Positions 34,448 through 43,191 of a stretch of DNA of 64,000 bases are shown in pieces (the first letter of the stretch is position 1; the number at the start of each line of letters is the position of its first letter). Location of the stretch: assembly GCA_001874155.1 (NCBI GenBank), contig MPDB01000001.1, positions 310,001-374,000 on the forward strand. Reading direction: 5' to 3'. This DNA comes from Vibrio sp. MedPE-SWchi (GTDB taxonomy: Bacteria > Pseudomonadota > Gammaproteobacteria > Enterobacterales > Vibrionaceae). The notes under the pieces were generated by a model. That model saw nothing but the letters and a program-made list of their open reading frames with translations. It ran no database searches and was not told the DNA's origin. The translations under genes and the position numbers were made by a program.

Positions 34448-35296
34448 TCAGTCTTGCTCTCTATTTTGCATTAGCGCCGACTTTAGCGATTCACGAACTT
34501 TCGTGTGTTGCTCATCTTTTGCATAGCGTCGGTGATAGAGCATTCTAAATTTGATTGGCCTTAATTTGATGGGAAACGCATGCACCCTTAGGTTTAAAGC
34601 GGGTGCCAGTTTTTCAGCGAGGGAACGCGTCGACGCTGCAATGTAGTCGGTCGAGCTTGCCAGCATAAGCATGCTCGAAATTGAACTTGTCTCTATACGA
34701 ACCTTACGAGGCTCTATATCACTATCAGACAAAAACTCCACCGTATCCATATCAGCACGTCTAATTTTTAGGGCGATATGCTCTTCCTGAAAGTACTCTT
34801 CTTTTGTTAATAACTCACCAATACGTGGGTGATCAATACGAGTTAAACAGACGGGTTCTTCATCAAACAACACTTCTTCAATCAAAGAGTGTTTCTTACT
34901 TGAAATCACATCAACCACAATATCAACCTTCTGAGCGATTAAGGCATCAAACAGTTCACTCTCTTCTAAAGGGGCTTCGGTAAAGTTCACCCCTTCTACG
35001 CCGTTAGTAAAGTGCAGCAAACTCTCAGTGCAATAGACATTCAGGTTGGTTGTCTGCTGCTCGACCGTTCCAATGATATTGAGAGGATCTTCAATTTTAT
35101 TGGCTAGTGAAACCGCAGCGCCCGTTGGTGCAATGCCTCTCCCCTCTCTAACAAAGAGTGTTTTCCCAACCACCGATTCCAAACGTTTGATTGCTGCGCT
35201 TACGGCAGGTTGAGTCAGATCTAGCTGGTCAGCGGCAGCAGTAATAGAGCCATGTTTGTATACGGCTAAAAATGTCGTCAGTAGATTCAAGTCCAA
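34448..35296 (-). CDS. LysR-family regulator divergent to the MBL operon
   Basis: 282 residues from a TTG start (LNLLTTFLAVYKHGSITAAADQ; no better ATG nearby). Winged helix-turn-helix at about 1-60 with LTQPAVSAAIKRLESVVGKTLFVR; effector domain at about 85-275. It is transcribed away from the exported MBL-fold operon with 224 bases between, the classic LysR arrangement, so control of that operon is likely. The porin-like gene at 33583 is a second candidate target. Confidence 0.88.
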   Translation of the reverse strand: MDLNLLTTFLAVYKHGSITAAADQLDLTQPAVSAAIKRLESVVGKTLFVREGRGIAPTGAAVSLANKIEDPLNIIGTVEQQTTNLNVYCTESLLHFTNGVEGVNFTEAPLEESELFDALIAQKVDIVVDVISSKKHSLIEEVLFDEEPVCLTRIDHPRIGELLTKEEYFQEEHIALKIRRADMDTVEFLSDSDIEPRKVRIETSSISSMLMLASSTDYIAASTRSLAEKLAPALNLRVHAFPIKLRPIKFRMLYHRRYAKDEQHTKVRESLKSALMQNREQD

Positions 35297-35520
35297 TTTT
35301 GTCTCTCACTATTGTCTAGGGGCCATCTGGCGTACTTTTTATCGTTCCTCATTGGCGAAGCACAGTCGGTGCCACCAACAACAAAACATAAATACAGTTT
35401 ATATTTAAAGCATAGTTCACTCTATATAACAAAACTCAACTTATCAATAAACTTGTCTGCATCGGAGTGAGGAAGGAACTTCATTTCATCAATTAAAGAC
35501 TCAAACCGATAGGTGGAACT
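35297..35520. promoter_or_regulatory. divergent promoter region, LysR / MBL operon
   Basis: 224 bases, AT-rich. It contains ATAG-N6-CTAT at 35412-35425, compatible with the T-N11-A pattern of LysR sites. AGGTGG gives a good ribosome-binding site before the ATG at 35521. Confidence 0.45.
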
Positions 35521-37146
35521 ATGAAAATTTACGCAAAGTTATCTGTTATTTCGACAGCAATGATCATCGCAACAACGGCTTTTGCTGCTGACCCAATGAT
35601 GGAGTACAACACCAAACAAACAGAATCCGATTTACAAAAGCTTCAGAAATTTGAATATCACGAAGGGGAAACGTTAGAAGAATACATAGCGGCACAACCT
35701 GAAGGTAATCTTTACTCATCAGAAGAAGAAGTGCTTTCCGTATTAATGGGCGGCGTGAACAACGGCGATTACCGTAAAGAAACAAACTCAGGCTGGAAAG
35801 AAGGCTTAATGTTTGAAGGCATCGCTCCTTATGGCGACCACATGGTGTCAGGCGCAAACTGGTTCCCACGTACCGAAGAAGTTCAACCGGATGAAATGCG
35901 CGTTACCTTCATGGGAACATCGCCAATGATTCGCCCAGGACAAGCCAACACATCTATTTATGTTGAACTGGGTAACGGCTCTAACTTTGTGTTCGACTTA
36001 GGCGAAGGCTCAATCGCAAACTACGTGGCGGCGGGCGTTGCCATGAATGAACTTGACCACATCTTCATTACCCACTTGCACGTTGACCACTATGGTTCGT
36101 TGCCTTACTTATACCAATTTGGTGGCTGGAATGGCCGCTGGGAAAAGCCGCTTAATATCTATGGTCCAAGTGGTGCAACTCCGGAATATGGCACTCGCCA
36201 CATGATTGAAGGCATGCAGCAAATGTTGAACTGGCACACAGACGCGTTTGATGTGTTCCCATCGGGCAATGACATTGTGGTGCATGAGTTTGATTTCCGA
36301 GATGACGGCGGAGTTATCTATGACCAAGACAATGTGGAAGTGATTCACTGGCGTCGCAGCCATGCTAAAGATGGAGCATCGGGTTACCGACTCAACTGGA
36401 CGCAAGATGATGGGCGCGTGCTGTCATTCGTCTGGACAGGTGACGGCCGACCAACCGAATTGGATCTCAAATACGCAAAAGGCGCCGATCTCTTCATTAC
36501 CGAATTGCAAACTGAAACCTTTGGCGTGTCATCGATCATTCAGGGTGTGCCACCGTTCCTAGCGCGTTACACGGTAGATACTCACCACACCCCTGCTTAT
36601 GCGGCTGGCTATGTGGCAAATGAAGTACAACCTCGCCTATTCATGACGACGCACATGACATTTGACCCCTACCTCAACGAGGAGACAGTTGCGGAAGTGC
36701 GTCACCACTGGCAAGGCCCTTACCACTTTGGCGCGCCAGACGGCATCGTCGTGAACATGACCAAAGACAACGCGTGGGTTCGTGAGGGCATTCTGCCTGA
36801 CTTCCCGAACGCTAGAGCACCACAATTTGATATGGCCGAAGGCTCTGACTTTAGAATTCCACTGCCGAAAAACCGACGTGAGGATATCCAAGAGCAAGAA
36901 ATACGTGACTTAGAGTTAGACCCGAAACTGTACTACCCAGAAGGTTACCACCCAGAGTTACTGACCGAGTGGCCAGTGGATCGCGACATTGTGATTCCTG
37001 CTGAACAGGTACCAGATGCGATGAAGCAAGGCATGAACACCAAGCAAGAGTACATGGACAAAGTGCGAGCTCATCATAACCTCGAACGTAAATCAGTAAG
37101 TCGTCCAACCGAGCCAGGTGAAGGAGCAGGAACAGACAGCGAATAG
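35521..37146 (+). CDS. exported metallo-beta-lactamase-fold hydrolase
   Basis: 541 residues with a signal peptide (MKIYAKLSVISTAMIIATTA ending FAA), so periplasmic or secreted. Core MBL fold from about 125. Its first strands (VTFMGTSPMIRPGQANTSIYV) resemble the RNase Z-like group. Metal motif HLHVDH at 185-190, with THMTFDPYL further on as a candidate later metal motif. About 120 residues precede the fold and about 100 follow it, neither recognised, giving a protein far longer than most MBL enzymes. Substrate unknown; tRNA processing is unlikely for an exported protein. It heads a group with two small exported proteins and is divergent from a LysR gene. Confidence 0.85.
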   Translation: MKIYAKLSVISTAMIIATTAFAADPMMEYNTKQTESDLQKLQKFEYHEGETLEEYIAAQPEGNLYSSEEEVLSVLMGGVNNGDYRKETNSGWKEGLMFEGIAPYGDHMVSGANWFPRTEEVQPDEMRVTFMGTSPMIRPGQANTSIYVELGNGSNFVFDLGEGSIANYVAAGVAMNELDHIFITHLHVDHYGSLPYLYQFGGWNGRWEKPLNIYGPSGATPEYGTRHMIEGMQQMLNWHTDAFDVFPSGNDIVVHEFDFRDDGGVIYDQDNVEVIHWRRSHAKDGASGYRLNWTQDDGRVLSFVWTGDGRPTELDLKYAKGADLFITELQTETFGVSSIIQGVPPFLARYTVDTHHTPAYAAGYVANEVQPRLFMTTHMTFDPYLNEETVAEVRHHWQGPYHFGAPDGIVVNMTKDNAWVREGILPDFPNARAPQFDMAEGSDFRIPLPKNRREDIQEQEIRDLELDPKLYYPEGYHPELLTEWPVDRDIVIPAEQVPDAMKQGMNTKQEYMDKVRAHHNLERKSVSRPTEPGEGAGTDSE

Positions 37147-37158
37147 AACTAAACCTGC

Positions 37159-37177
37159 GAGGGCACCCGTTGCCCTC
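37159..37177 (+). repeat. GC-rich intercistronic hairpin
   Basis: Perfect 7-bp stem GAGGGCA / TGCCCTC with a 5-base loop, 13 bases after the MBL gene stop. It has no T-tract, so it is more likely an mRNA-stability or attenuation element than a full terminator. Confidence 0.5.
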
Positions 37178-37256
37178 CCTTATGACAAGTCAGGCTCTCA
37201 TTACCCTGTCCGACTGACATTGAATGACGTTACTTACTCAAATTTTGGAGTTCATT

Positions 37257-37772
37257 ATGAAAAAAACAATCATCGCAACCCTCGTCTTAGCTCTTGCTTC
37301 AAGTACTGCATTTGCAAACGGGCAATCCAACGCGCATGACTATCAACCTGGCGCAACCAACAACACAGAACGTTTGGCGGATATCGACCCAAACTATGAA
37401 CTAACACTTCCCTCAGAGAAAGAGGGATACACCATGTACGACAACCCTTACATGTCTGATGGTGGAACCTACTCTACTTATGTAAAACCTAATCCGACTG
37501 ACGACACACATGTGGCCGATGACGGATCACTCAAAATCACTCATGGCGAAGGCGGTGTCATTCTAACGGAATACACCACAAAGAATGGACAAGACGCGTT
37601 TTCAGTGATGTGCGGTTACACCTCAGGCCCGTCTTTCTGGGCGGATGGAAAACCCGCTAACGTCTGTAAAGATGCACAAGCGTTAGCCATTGCACTCGAA
37701 GCGAAAGGTGAATGGGAAATGAAACCAATGACTTACACCGCTCCGCCGGCTCGTATCGTCGTTGATCAATAA
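37257..37772 (+). CDS. small exported protein of the MBL operon, unknown function
   Basis: 171 residues. Signal peptide MKKTIIATLVLALASSTAFA, cleaved before NGQSN. The mature part is acidic and rich in Asn, Asp, Tyr and Pro, with two cysteines (FSVMCGYTSG and ANVCKDAQAL) that may form a disulfide. No family recognised. TTTTGGAG lies 7 bases before the ATG at 37257, which fixes the start over 37224. It follows the MBL gene with 110 bases and a hairpin between, probably one operon. It may be a substrate, partner or chaperone of the MBL enzyme; this is inference. Confidence 0.78.
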   Translation: MKKTIIATLVLALASSTAFANGQSNAHDYQPGATNNTERLADIDPNYELTLPSEKEGYTMYDNPYMSDGGTYSTYVKPNPTDDTHVADDGSLKITHGEGGVILTEYTTKNGQDAFSVMCGYTSGPSFWADGKPANVCKDAQALAIALEAKGEWEMKPMTYTAPPARIVVDQ

Positions 37773-37810
37773 CCGCCCGCAATCAACGCACACGATTGTC
37801 ATAACTAAAA

Positions 37811-37851
37811 GGTTGGGGAACACAGCACAAGCGACACTTTGTTCCCTAACC
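37811..37851 (+). repeat. 12-bp intercistronic hairpin
   Basis: GGTTGGGGAACA / TGTTCCCTAACC, 12 bp with one G-T pair and a 17-base loop, between the two small exported-protein genes. No T-tract. Similar in placement to the hairpin at 37159-37177. Confidence 0.5.
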
Positions 37852-37883
37852 CGTTAAACCGTCTAAAATGAAAGGTCCATCCT

Positions 37884-38387
37884 ATGAAAAACATCACTAA
37901 GACTCTCCTCATCACCTGCGCGCTCATGACACCTACCCTGTTGGTTGCCGCAGAGCATAACCATAGCCACAATCACTTCAACCCCGCGTTAGAGCAGCTC
38001 GGCAACGACATTATTGGCTTAACGGTTTGCTACAAAAACGGGTATTTGTCTGATCAAGACCAAGAGCCTGCGTTTGATAACCTGATCAACTATGCCGACG
38101 TCTCTGGAGAAGAATTAGGGCTGTTTTACATGGATAAACTCGGACCAAAGGCCGAAAAGATCATGAGTGATGATGAAGCGCGAACATTATGGACAGAAGA
38201 CTATTGTTCCGATTTAACCAATGTGTATCTAGACACCGATAAACTCGCTCAATCAAAGCATGAGCATCACGACCATTCGCATGATCACGGTCATCATCAC
38301 GGCCACAACCATGGTGAACATGTTGAGGTGTCGGCGGACGTTCTAGAGCACGACGTTCAACGAGGACGCCTGCTCAGCATTCAATAA
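37884..38387 (+). CDS. exported histidine-rich protein
   Basis: 167 residues with a signal peptide ending VAA (about 23). The mature N-terminus begins EHNHSHNHF and a C-terminal segment (about 130-152) is almost only His, Asp, Gly and Glu (HEHHDHSHDHGHHHGHNHGE), so it very likely binds zinc, nickel or copper in the periplasm. Two Cys (LTVCYKNG and EDYCSDL) may form a disulfide. The middle has no recognised domain. It is downstream of an exported MBL-fold enzyme that needs metal, suggesting a role in supplying or storing the metal. AAAGG precedes the start. Confidence 0.8.
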   Translation: MKNITKTLLITCALMTPTLLVAAEHNHSHNHFNPALEQLGNDIIGLTVCYKNGYLSDQDQEPAFDNLINYADVSGEELGLFYMDKLGPKAEKIMSDDEARTLWTEDYCSDLTNVYLDTDKLAQSKHEHHDHSHDHGHHHGHNHGEHVEVSADVLEHDVQRGRLLSIQ

Positions 38388-38457
38388 CCGCACGTTCAGT
38401 CACCGCAGGTTGAACCAAGCAAAAACAGGGCACCAACTGTCCAAGATTCCACCTAAA

Positions 38458-38484
38458 TAGGGGAAAGGTTTCGGCTTTTCCCTT
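38458..38484 (+). terminator. terminator after the MBL operon
   Basis: AGGGGAAAG / CTTTTCCCT-type stem with a small loop and a short T-rich tail (CCCTTATTTCC), about 70 bases after the His-rich gene. Confidence 0.55.
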
Positions 38485-38593
38485 ATTTCCCACATTTATC
38501 GTCACATTCACCAAATCAATCGATGCGCTAAACGCCACTTTTTATTACTCTATGAGCGGAAAACCTATTTTGAAAAGTTCATAAGGCAAGCGC

Positions 38594-39016
38594 ATGAAAC
38601 AGTCCATTATTCACATCGCATTGGTTGTTAAAGATTATGATGAAGCGATTGATTTTTACGTCAATAAACTGAAATTTGACCTCATTGAGGATACGTATCA
38701 AGCCGAACAAGATAAGCGTTGGGTTGTGGTTTCTCCTCCGGGTTCTAATGGCGTAACGCTACTGCTCGCTAAGGCGTCAAAACCAGAGCAAGAAGACTTC
38801 ATTGGTCACCAATCTGGTGGTCGAGTCTTTCTATTTTTGAGCACCGATGACTTTTGGCGAGACTACCAACGAATGATTGACGACAACATTCGCTTTGTCC
38901 GTGAGCCTCAAGAACAAGACTATGGCACGGTCGCCGTGTTCGAGGATCTGTACGGTAACCTCTGGGATCTGCTTCAACTCAACCCCAACCACCCACTGGC
39001 ATCAAGAAACAGCTAG
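38594..39016 (+). CDS. VOC (glyoxalase/bleomycin-resistance) family protein
   Basis: 140 residues with paired beta-alpha-beta-beta-beta modules: HIALVVKDYDEAIDFYVNKLKFD at the start and GTVAVFEDLYGNLWDLLQL at the end. His7, Glu near FED and the GNLWDLLQ string are the usual metal or ligand positions. Cytoplasmic; such proteins range from lyases and dioxygenases to antibiotic-binding proteins, and the substrate is not predictable. First of a plus-strand run of small enzymes. Confidence 0.88.
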   Translation: MKQSIIHIALVVKDYDEAIDFYVNKLKFDLIEDTYQAEQDKRWVVVSPPGSNGVTLLLAKASKPEQEDFIGHQSGGRVFLFLSTDDFWRDYQRMIDDNIRFVREPQEQDYGTVAVFEDLYGNLWDLLQLNPNHPLASRNS

Positions 39017-39051
39017 TCGGATTTTCAGCCTCTCTATTTAGTGGTCAGCCT

Positions 39052-39588
39052 ATGTTTACGCTAGAAACACCCAACCTGATAGTTAGAGATATGCGGTTAA
39101 GCGACGAAGCGGAATTCGTCGCGCTAACCCAAGATGAAAAGTATCAGCGTTTTTATCAAGAATCAGATTGTGACCCCGAGACATATCGTGGCCTAACCCA
39201 ATTGTTTGTTGAACAAGCACTCGAAACGCCAAGACTGGCTTTCCAATTGGCGATTGAACATAAGCAAAGTGGTCAATTTATTGGTATCGTTTGTCTACGA
39301 TTAGAAGAGAATCAACAAGCCTCAATGGGGTGCGGGCTATCGCGACACTTTCAAGGCAGTGGCTTGATTAAAGAAGCGGCGCACGCGCTAATGCGGTACG
39401 GGTTTTCGACGCTCAATGTGCATAGAATCTATGCCGAAACCATTAGCAAAAATCGCCCTGCGATAAAGCTATGTCAATCATTGGGCATGAGAAAAGAGGC
39501 ACACTTAAAAGAACATCGATTTTTTAAGAATCAATGGTGGGACACGGTTGTATTGGCGGTCTTACAATCAGAATGGCAGGACAAGTAA
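39052..39588 (+). CDS. GNAT-family N-acetyltransferase, RimJ/RimL-like
   Basis: 178 residues. Acetyltransferase_3 pattern: LETPNLIVRDMRLSDEAEF at the N-terminus, GCGLSRHFQGSGLIKEAAHALM around the acetyl-CoA loop (about 105-126), and HRIYAETISKNRPAIKLCQSLGMRKEAHL near the end. It transfers an acetyl group from acetyl-CoA to an amine. Proteins of this type often modify ribosomal proteins or small amines. Abuts the next GNAT gene with no gap. Confidence 0.9.
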   Translation: MFTLETPNLIVRDMRLSDEAEFVALTQDEKYQRFYQESDCDPETYRGLTQLFVEQALETPRLAFQLAIEHKQSGQFIGIVCLRLEENQQASMGCGLSRHFQGSGLIKEAAHALMRYGFSTLNVHRIYAETISKNRPAIKLCQSLGMRKEAHLKEHRFFKNQWWDTVVLAVLQSEWQDK

Positions 39589-40071
39589 ATGATTCAAATA
39601 AGAAGATTTAAACCCTCTGATAATGAGCGCGTCATGAACATTCGCCTAGCCGATGGCCAAGCCCAGTATGCGGAAACCGCAGAAGCGTTCATCAGCGACA
39701 ATACTGACACCACCCACTCTCATATCATTGAGTTTAATAACGAGATTATTGGTTTCTTTAAGCTAGATACCGTGTACCCAACAAATCACGACTTCAGCCC
39801 GAAAACAGGCATAGGGTTAAGAAAGTTCGTGATTGATTCTAAAATGCAGGGGCAAGGTATCGGCACGAAAGCAGTGCGTGAATTACTCAACTATCTAAAT
39901 CAGCATTACACCGATTACTCAGAGATAGTATTAACCGTTAATTGCAAAAACAAAGGCGCGAGAGCGTGCTACCTAAAAGCGGGTTTCGTTGATTCAGGTG
40001 CGCTGTATTTAGGCGGCGAAGCTGGGCCACAACACATAATGAGTGCTCGTATTTCAGCATCAGGTGCTTAG
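39589..40071 (+). CDS. GNAT-family N-acetyltransferase
   Basis: 160 residues, starting at the base after the previous gene's stop, so translationally coupled. GNAT core: IGLRKFVIDSKMQGQGIGTKAVRELL (acetyl-CoA pyrophosphate loop QGQGIG, about 93-98) and VNCKNKGARACYLKAGF. The substrate is unknown. Two adjacent acetyltransferases of different GNAT subtypes suggest related small-molecule or peptide targets, but nothing in the sequence proves it. Confidence 0.9.
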   Translation: MIQIRRFKPSDNERVMNIRLADGQAQYAETAEAFISDNTDTTHSHIIEFNNEIIGFFKLDTVYPTNHDFSPKTGIGLRKFVIDSKMQGQGIGTKAVRELLNYLNQHYTDYSEIVLTVNCKNKGARACYLKAGFVDSGALYLGGEAGPQHIMSARISASGA

Positions 40072-40128
40072 CTGAAGCCGTAATTAAGAGCACAATTACT
40101 ACCACACTAGAACTGGCACGGAGGCCAT

Positions 40129-40686
40129 ATGTTGCAACGAGAAAACACAGGTTTGATCGTCATCGATATTCAAGGGAAGCTCGCTCAACTGGTTCATGAT
40201 AGCGATGCGTTTATTGAACGTTGCGCCAAGCTTATACAAGGGGCCCAAGCGCTTGATTTACCGATTATCTGGGTGGAACAAAATCCAGACAAACTCGGGT
40301 CGACGGTTGATAAACTGCAGTCTCTGCTCTCTGTTCAGTCTCTCGTCTCTCCTCAAAACCCAATCTCTAAGTTTAGTTTCAGTGCTTGCGATGAGGCATC
40401 CTTTATCAAATCGATACAAAGCTCTGGCGTTAAGCAGTTTCTCGTGTGTGGCATTGAAACGCATATCTGCGTCTACCAAACCGCAATGGGGCTTAATAAA
40501 CGAGGACTAGGTGCGCATATTGTGAGTGACTGCGTTTCATCACGAACCCTTGAAAACAAAGACCTCGCCTTGCAAAAACTGTCAAGGAATGGGATTGAAA
40601 TTACCGGTCTTGAGATGTGTTTATACGAACTGGTTAAAGATTGTCGCGCTGAAGAGTTTAAAGCGATACTTCAATTGATTAAGTAA
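40129..40686 (+). CDS. isochorismatase-family cysteine hydrolase
   Basis: 185 residues. Catalytic triad elements of the family: Asp13 (LIVIDIQGKLA), a Lys in the region PISKFSFSAC, and Cys114 (GIETHICVYQTA). VCGIETHICV is the characteristic string with the preceding cis-peptide region. Cytoplasmic hydrolase of amides or vinyl ethers; YcaC/nicotinamidase-like relatives exist, but isochorismatase itself is unlikely. GGAGG lies just before the ATG. Confidence 0.9.
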   Translation: MLQRENTGLIVIDIQGKLAQLVHDSDAFIERCAKLIQGAQALDLPIIWVEQNPDKLGSTVDKLQSLLSVQSLVSPQNPISKFSFSACDEASFIKSIQSSGVKQFLVCGIETHICVYQTAMGLNKRGLGAHIVSDCVSSRTLENKDLALQKLSRNGIEITGLEMCLYELVKDCRAEEFKAILQLIK

Positions 40687-40756
40687 TCACATCGATAAGA
40701 ACTCACTACCTAAACAACCACTCAGCTCTTCATTCGAGCCATTATAGGGACAAAAC

Positions 40757-41209
40757 ATGATTCCACTCAGCACCGCCATCGTTTCAGGTGTGGCCATATC
40801 CAACATTAACGGCTCGCCAAAGATCTTACTCATGAAGCGAGTCAAAGGCGGCTATTGGTGCCACGTAGCAGGCTCGATAGAAGCCGATGAAACCGGCGTT
40901 GAAGCGATCGAGAGAGAGTTCAAAGAAGAGACTCAAATTGACGTTTCAACATTGTACAACGGTCATTACATCGATAACTTTTATGAACCTCATGCCAACG
41001 TTATGCAGCTTATCCCTGTCTTTGCGGTGTACTGTAAAGACGACCAAGCGATCACTTTAAACGATGAACATACTGAATTTCGTTGGTGCTCCCTTGAAGA
41101 AGCTATTGAACTTACCCCCTTCCCTGGTCAGCACATGGTTTACCAGCATATTTGGTCTCACTTCGTTGAGAATACGCCCAACGAACACCTGTTGATTTAT
41201 CGAAAGTGA
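40757..41209 (+). CDS. Nudix hydrolase
   Basis: 150 residues. The Nudix box is intact: GSIEADETGVEAIEREFKEE followed by TQI, about 38-60, with the REFKEE catalytic glutamates that bind Mg2+. It hydrolyses a nucleoside diphosphate linked to another moiety; the HVAGSIE variant resembles NudB/MutT-type members but the substrate is unknown. GGGAC before the ATG. Confidence 0.9.
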   Translation: MIPLSTAIVSGVAISNINGSPKILLMKRVKGGYWCHVAGSIEADETGVEAIEREFKEETQIDVSTLYNGHYIDNFYEPHANVMQLIPVFAVYCKDDQAITLNDEHTEFRWCSLEEAIELTPFPGQHMVYQHIWSHFVENTPNEHLLIYRK

Positions 41210-41319
41210 TCCCTGTTCAGCCACCAAACCATTAACATTTATTCTCAATTGTAGAGTTGTTATTCAAGTACTAAATGATCCAATATGGATGGACACCAAC
41301 TCTACTGCAAGGAAGTACT

Positions 41320-41946
41320 ATGTTCCCTCTTGATGTCTTTGTCGCCTACACGCTCGCGTGCCTACTGCTCGTTATCTCTCCCGGACCGGACAACTTGTTG
41401 GCGATTGGACGCGGCTTAAGCCAAGGTAAAATTGCGGCGACTATTTCTGGCATGTCATCAGGCGCCGGTATTCTGTTCCACGTTGTAGCAGCAACCTTTG
41501 GGTTAACGCTGTTGATTCAGACCTCTGAAATCGCGTTTTATGTGGTCAAATTGATTGGTGCGGGATACTTACTTTGGTTGGGAATAAAGGTACTACGCTC
41601 TCGCAATTTGTTTTCGCTAGAGCCGGCTAAGAAGCAGTCAATTCGTTCAATATTCACGACGGGCTTTCTGTCGGCGGCGCTCAACCCTAAACCAGGTATG
41701 TTTGTGCTGGCCTTCTTGCCTCAGTTCGTGAATCCGAGCTTAGGCTCCGTCACGGCGCAAATGATCGGGTATGGGGTTTGGTTTGCGCTGTTGACTGCAA
41801 TAGGGTTTAGTTTGATGGGGGTGTTTTCTTCCAAGCTTTCTCACTGGCTTACCCAAAGGCCAAAACTGGTCTCTGGGTTGAACATTGGCGCAGGCGTCAC
41901 CTTTATTTCTTCGGGCCTAGCCATCGCGTTCATGAAACAGCGATAA
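41320..41946 (+). CDS. LysE/RhtB-family amino-acid exporter
   Basis: 208 residues, six predicted membrane helices. Hallmark N-terminal motif LLLVISPGPDNLLAIGRGLSQGKIA (about 13-37) and, in the middle, GFLSAALNPKPGMFVLAFLPQFV. It exports amino acids or related metabolites by proton antiport. The start at 41320 follows AAGGAAG; the longer frame from 41275 is unlikely. Followed directly by a strong terminator. Confidence 0.92.
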   Translation: MFPLDVFVAYTLACLLLVISPGPDNLLAIGRGLSQGKIAATISGMSSGAGILFHVVAATFGLTLLIQTSEIAFYVVKLIGAGYLLWLGIKVLRSRNLFSLEPAKKQSIRSIFTTGFLSAALNPKPGMFVLAFLPQFVNPSLGSVTAQMIGYGVWFALLTAIGFSLMGVFSSKLSHWLTQRPKLVSGLNIGAGVTFISSGLAIAFMKQR

Positions 41947-41973
41947 ACGTCTTTAGGTTATTCATCACCAATA

Positions 41974-42007
41974 AAAAAATGCAGCGAATTGAGTCGCTGC
42001 ATTTTTA
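41974..42007. terminator. bidirectional rho-independent terminator
   Basis: Stem AAAAATGCAGCGA / TCGCTGCATTTTT with a 6-base loop. Separates the LysE-family gene from the convergent cobA gene. Confidence 0.9.
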
Positions 42008-42057
42008 TTGGAAGCTCACCATTTAAATGGTGCCATACTGCCTGATTCAAACGCTCT

Positions 42058-42837
42058 CTACTGAGCGGCTTCTTGAAACCAATGAAGCTTATCATGCAGT
42101 TGAGTCACGCTACCCACAACAATCAATGCAGGACTTACGGCTTGTTTCGATAACTCCGCCAACTCTTGCAGCGTTCCAGTCAGAACTTTTTGTTCTTTTC
42201 GGGTGCCATTCTCGATGATTGCACAAGGTGTCTCTTGGGCTAATCCATGTTCGATAAGGTTGCTCACAATAGTCGGACACTGTTTTAATCCCATATAAAA
42301 GACCAGCGTGTTATTACTTTGTGCCAATGATGGCCAGTGAATGGCTTTGCCGTCTTTTTGAATATGGCCCGTGATGAACTGAACACTCTGAGCATGATCG
42401 CGGTGCGTAAGAGGAATCCCCGCATACGCAGTCGCCCCTGCTGCTGCAGTAATACCCGGAACCACTTCAAATTTAACGCCGTTTTCAGCAAGCGTTTCGA
42501 GTTCTTCACCACCACGACCAAAAATGAACGGGTCACCGCCTTTTAAGCGAACGACCTGCTTGCCTTCGTTGGCTTTGTCCACCAACAGCTGATTAATTTG
42601 ATCTTGAGGAACAAAGTGGAAATCGACCTTTTTACCCACATAGATCATTTCCGCGTCTTCTTTCGCAATGGCCAAAATTTCTGGCGAAACCAGACGGTCA
42701 TACACCACAACTTCGGCTTGTGAAATCACTCGATGTCCCTTTACCGTGAGTAGATCTGGGTCACCGGGTCCTGACCCAACTAATGACACAAAGCCTAAAG
42801 GGTGAGCAGAAGAACTGGAATGAATAACGTCTGACAT
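42058..42837 (-). CDS. cobA: uroporphyrinogen-III C-methyltransferase (SUMT)
   Basis: 259 residues. Methylates uroporphyrinogen III at C2 and C7 with S-adenosylmethionine to give precorrin-2 for siroheme. Family motifs: [24 protein letters not shown] (N-terminal, about 15-38), VYVGKK-type string [29 protein letters not shown] (about 98-114) and [17 protein letters not shown]. Siroheme is the cofactor of the NirB nitrite reductase encoded upstream, which explains the linkage. It lacks the CysG oxidase/chelatase domain, so another enzyme completes siroheme. Separated from nirC by a terminator, so it probably has its own promoter. Confidence 0.95.
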   Translation of the reverse strand: MSDVIHSSSSAHPLGFVSLVGSGPGDPDLLTVKGHRVISQAEVVVYDRLVSPEILAIAKEDAEMIYVGKKVDFHFVPQDQINQLLVDKANEGKQVVRLKGGDPFIFGRGGEELETLAENGVKFEVVPGITAAAGATAYAGIPLTHRDHAQSVQFITGHIQKDGKAIHWPSLAQSNNTLVFYMGLKQCPTIVSNLIEHGLAQETPCAIIENGTRKEQKVLTGTLQELAELSKQAVSPALIVVGSVTQLHDKLHWFQEAAQ

Positions 42838-43191
42838 GCGGTGCTCCGAGCAAAGGTTCTATTGTCGTTATCTACTTCATAACCGAGCAGTTAAAACGTC
42901 AATAAAATGAATTTTTATAATGAGGCTTATTTCCATAAAGCCCCTACAACTTATGGAACTAAGATTATCAGTTGTTGTGTCTAAACATCAGCTTTAATTA
43001 GGAAAAAGAATGCAGTATTTATAACTAAATCTTCTATACCCAGATTTTATATAACCAACAAGCGATTGTTTTGACCATTAAAAAGCCCCAAGTAATTCTA
43101 CTCAGGGCTTTCTCTCTAGGTATACAACTAACCTAGATTCGCAGCCTGCACCTAACTTTTATGGCGGCTACGTAGCGGCGAAGGGTTTGTC
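42838..43191. other. intergenic region between nirC and cobA
   Basis: 354 bases without a gene. It holds the nirC terminator (43078-43111) and, nearer cobA, an AT-rich stretch with GGCTT/AAGCC complementarity around 42921-42943 that may be part of the cobA leader. No riboswitch was recognised. Confidence 0.5.
43078..43111 (-). terminator. terminator after nirBDC
   Basis: On the minus strand AAAGCCC and GGGGCTTTTTAA form a 7-bp stem with a loop of about 16 bases and a T-run. About 80 bases beyond the nirC stop. Confidence 0.75.

Noticed and set aside
38594..41946. Possible integron cassette array (VOC, GNAT, GNAT, isochorismatase, Nudix, LysE all on one strand)
   Set aside because: These families are common in Vibrio superintegrons, but I see no repeated attC/VCR-like sequences in the gaps, and some gaps are far too short (0-70 bases) to hold one.
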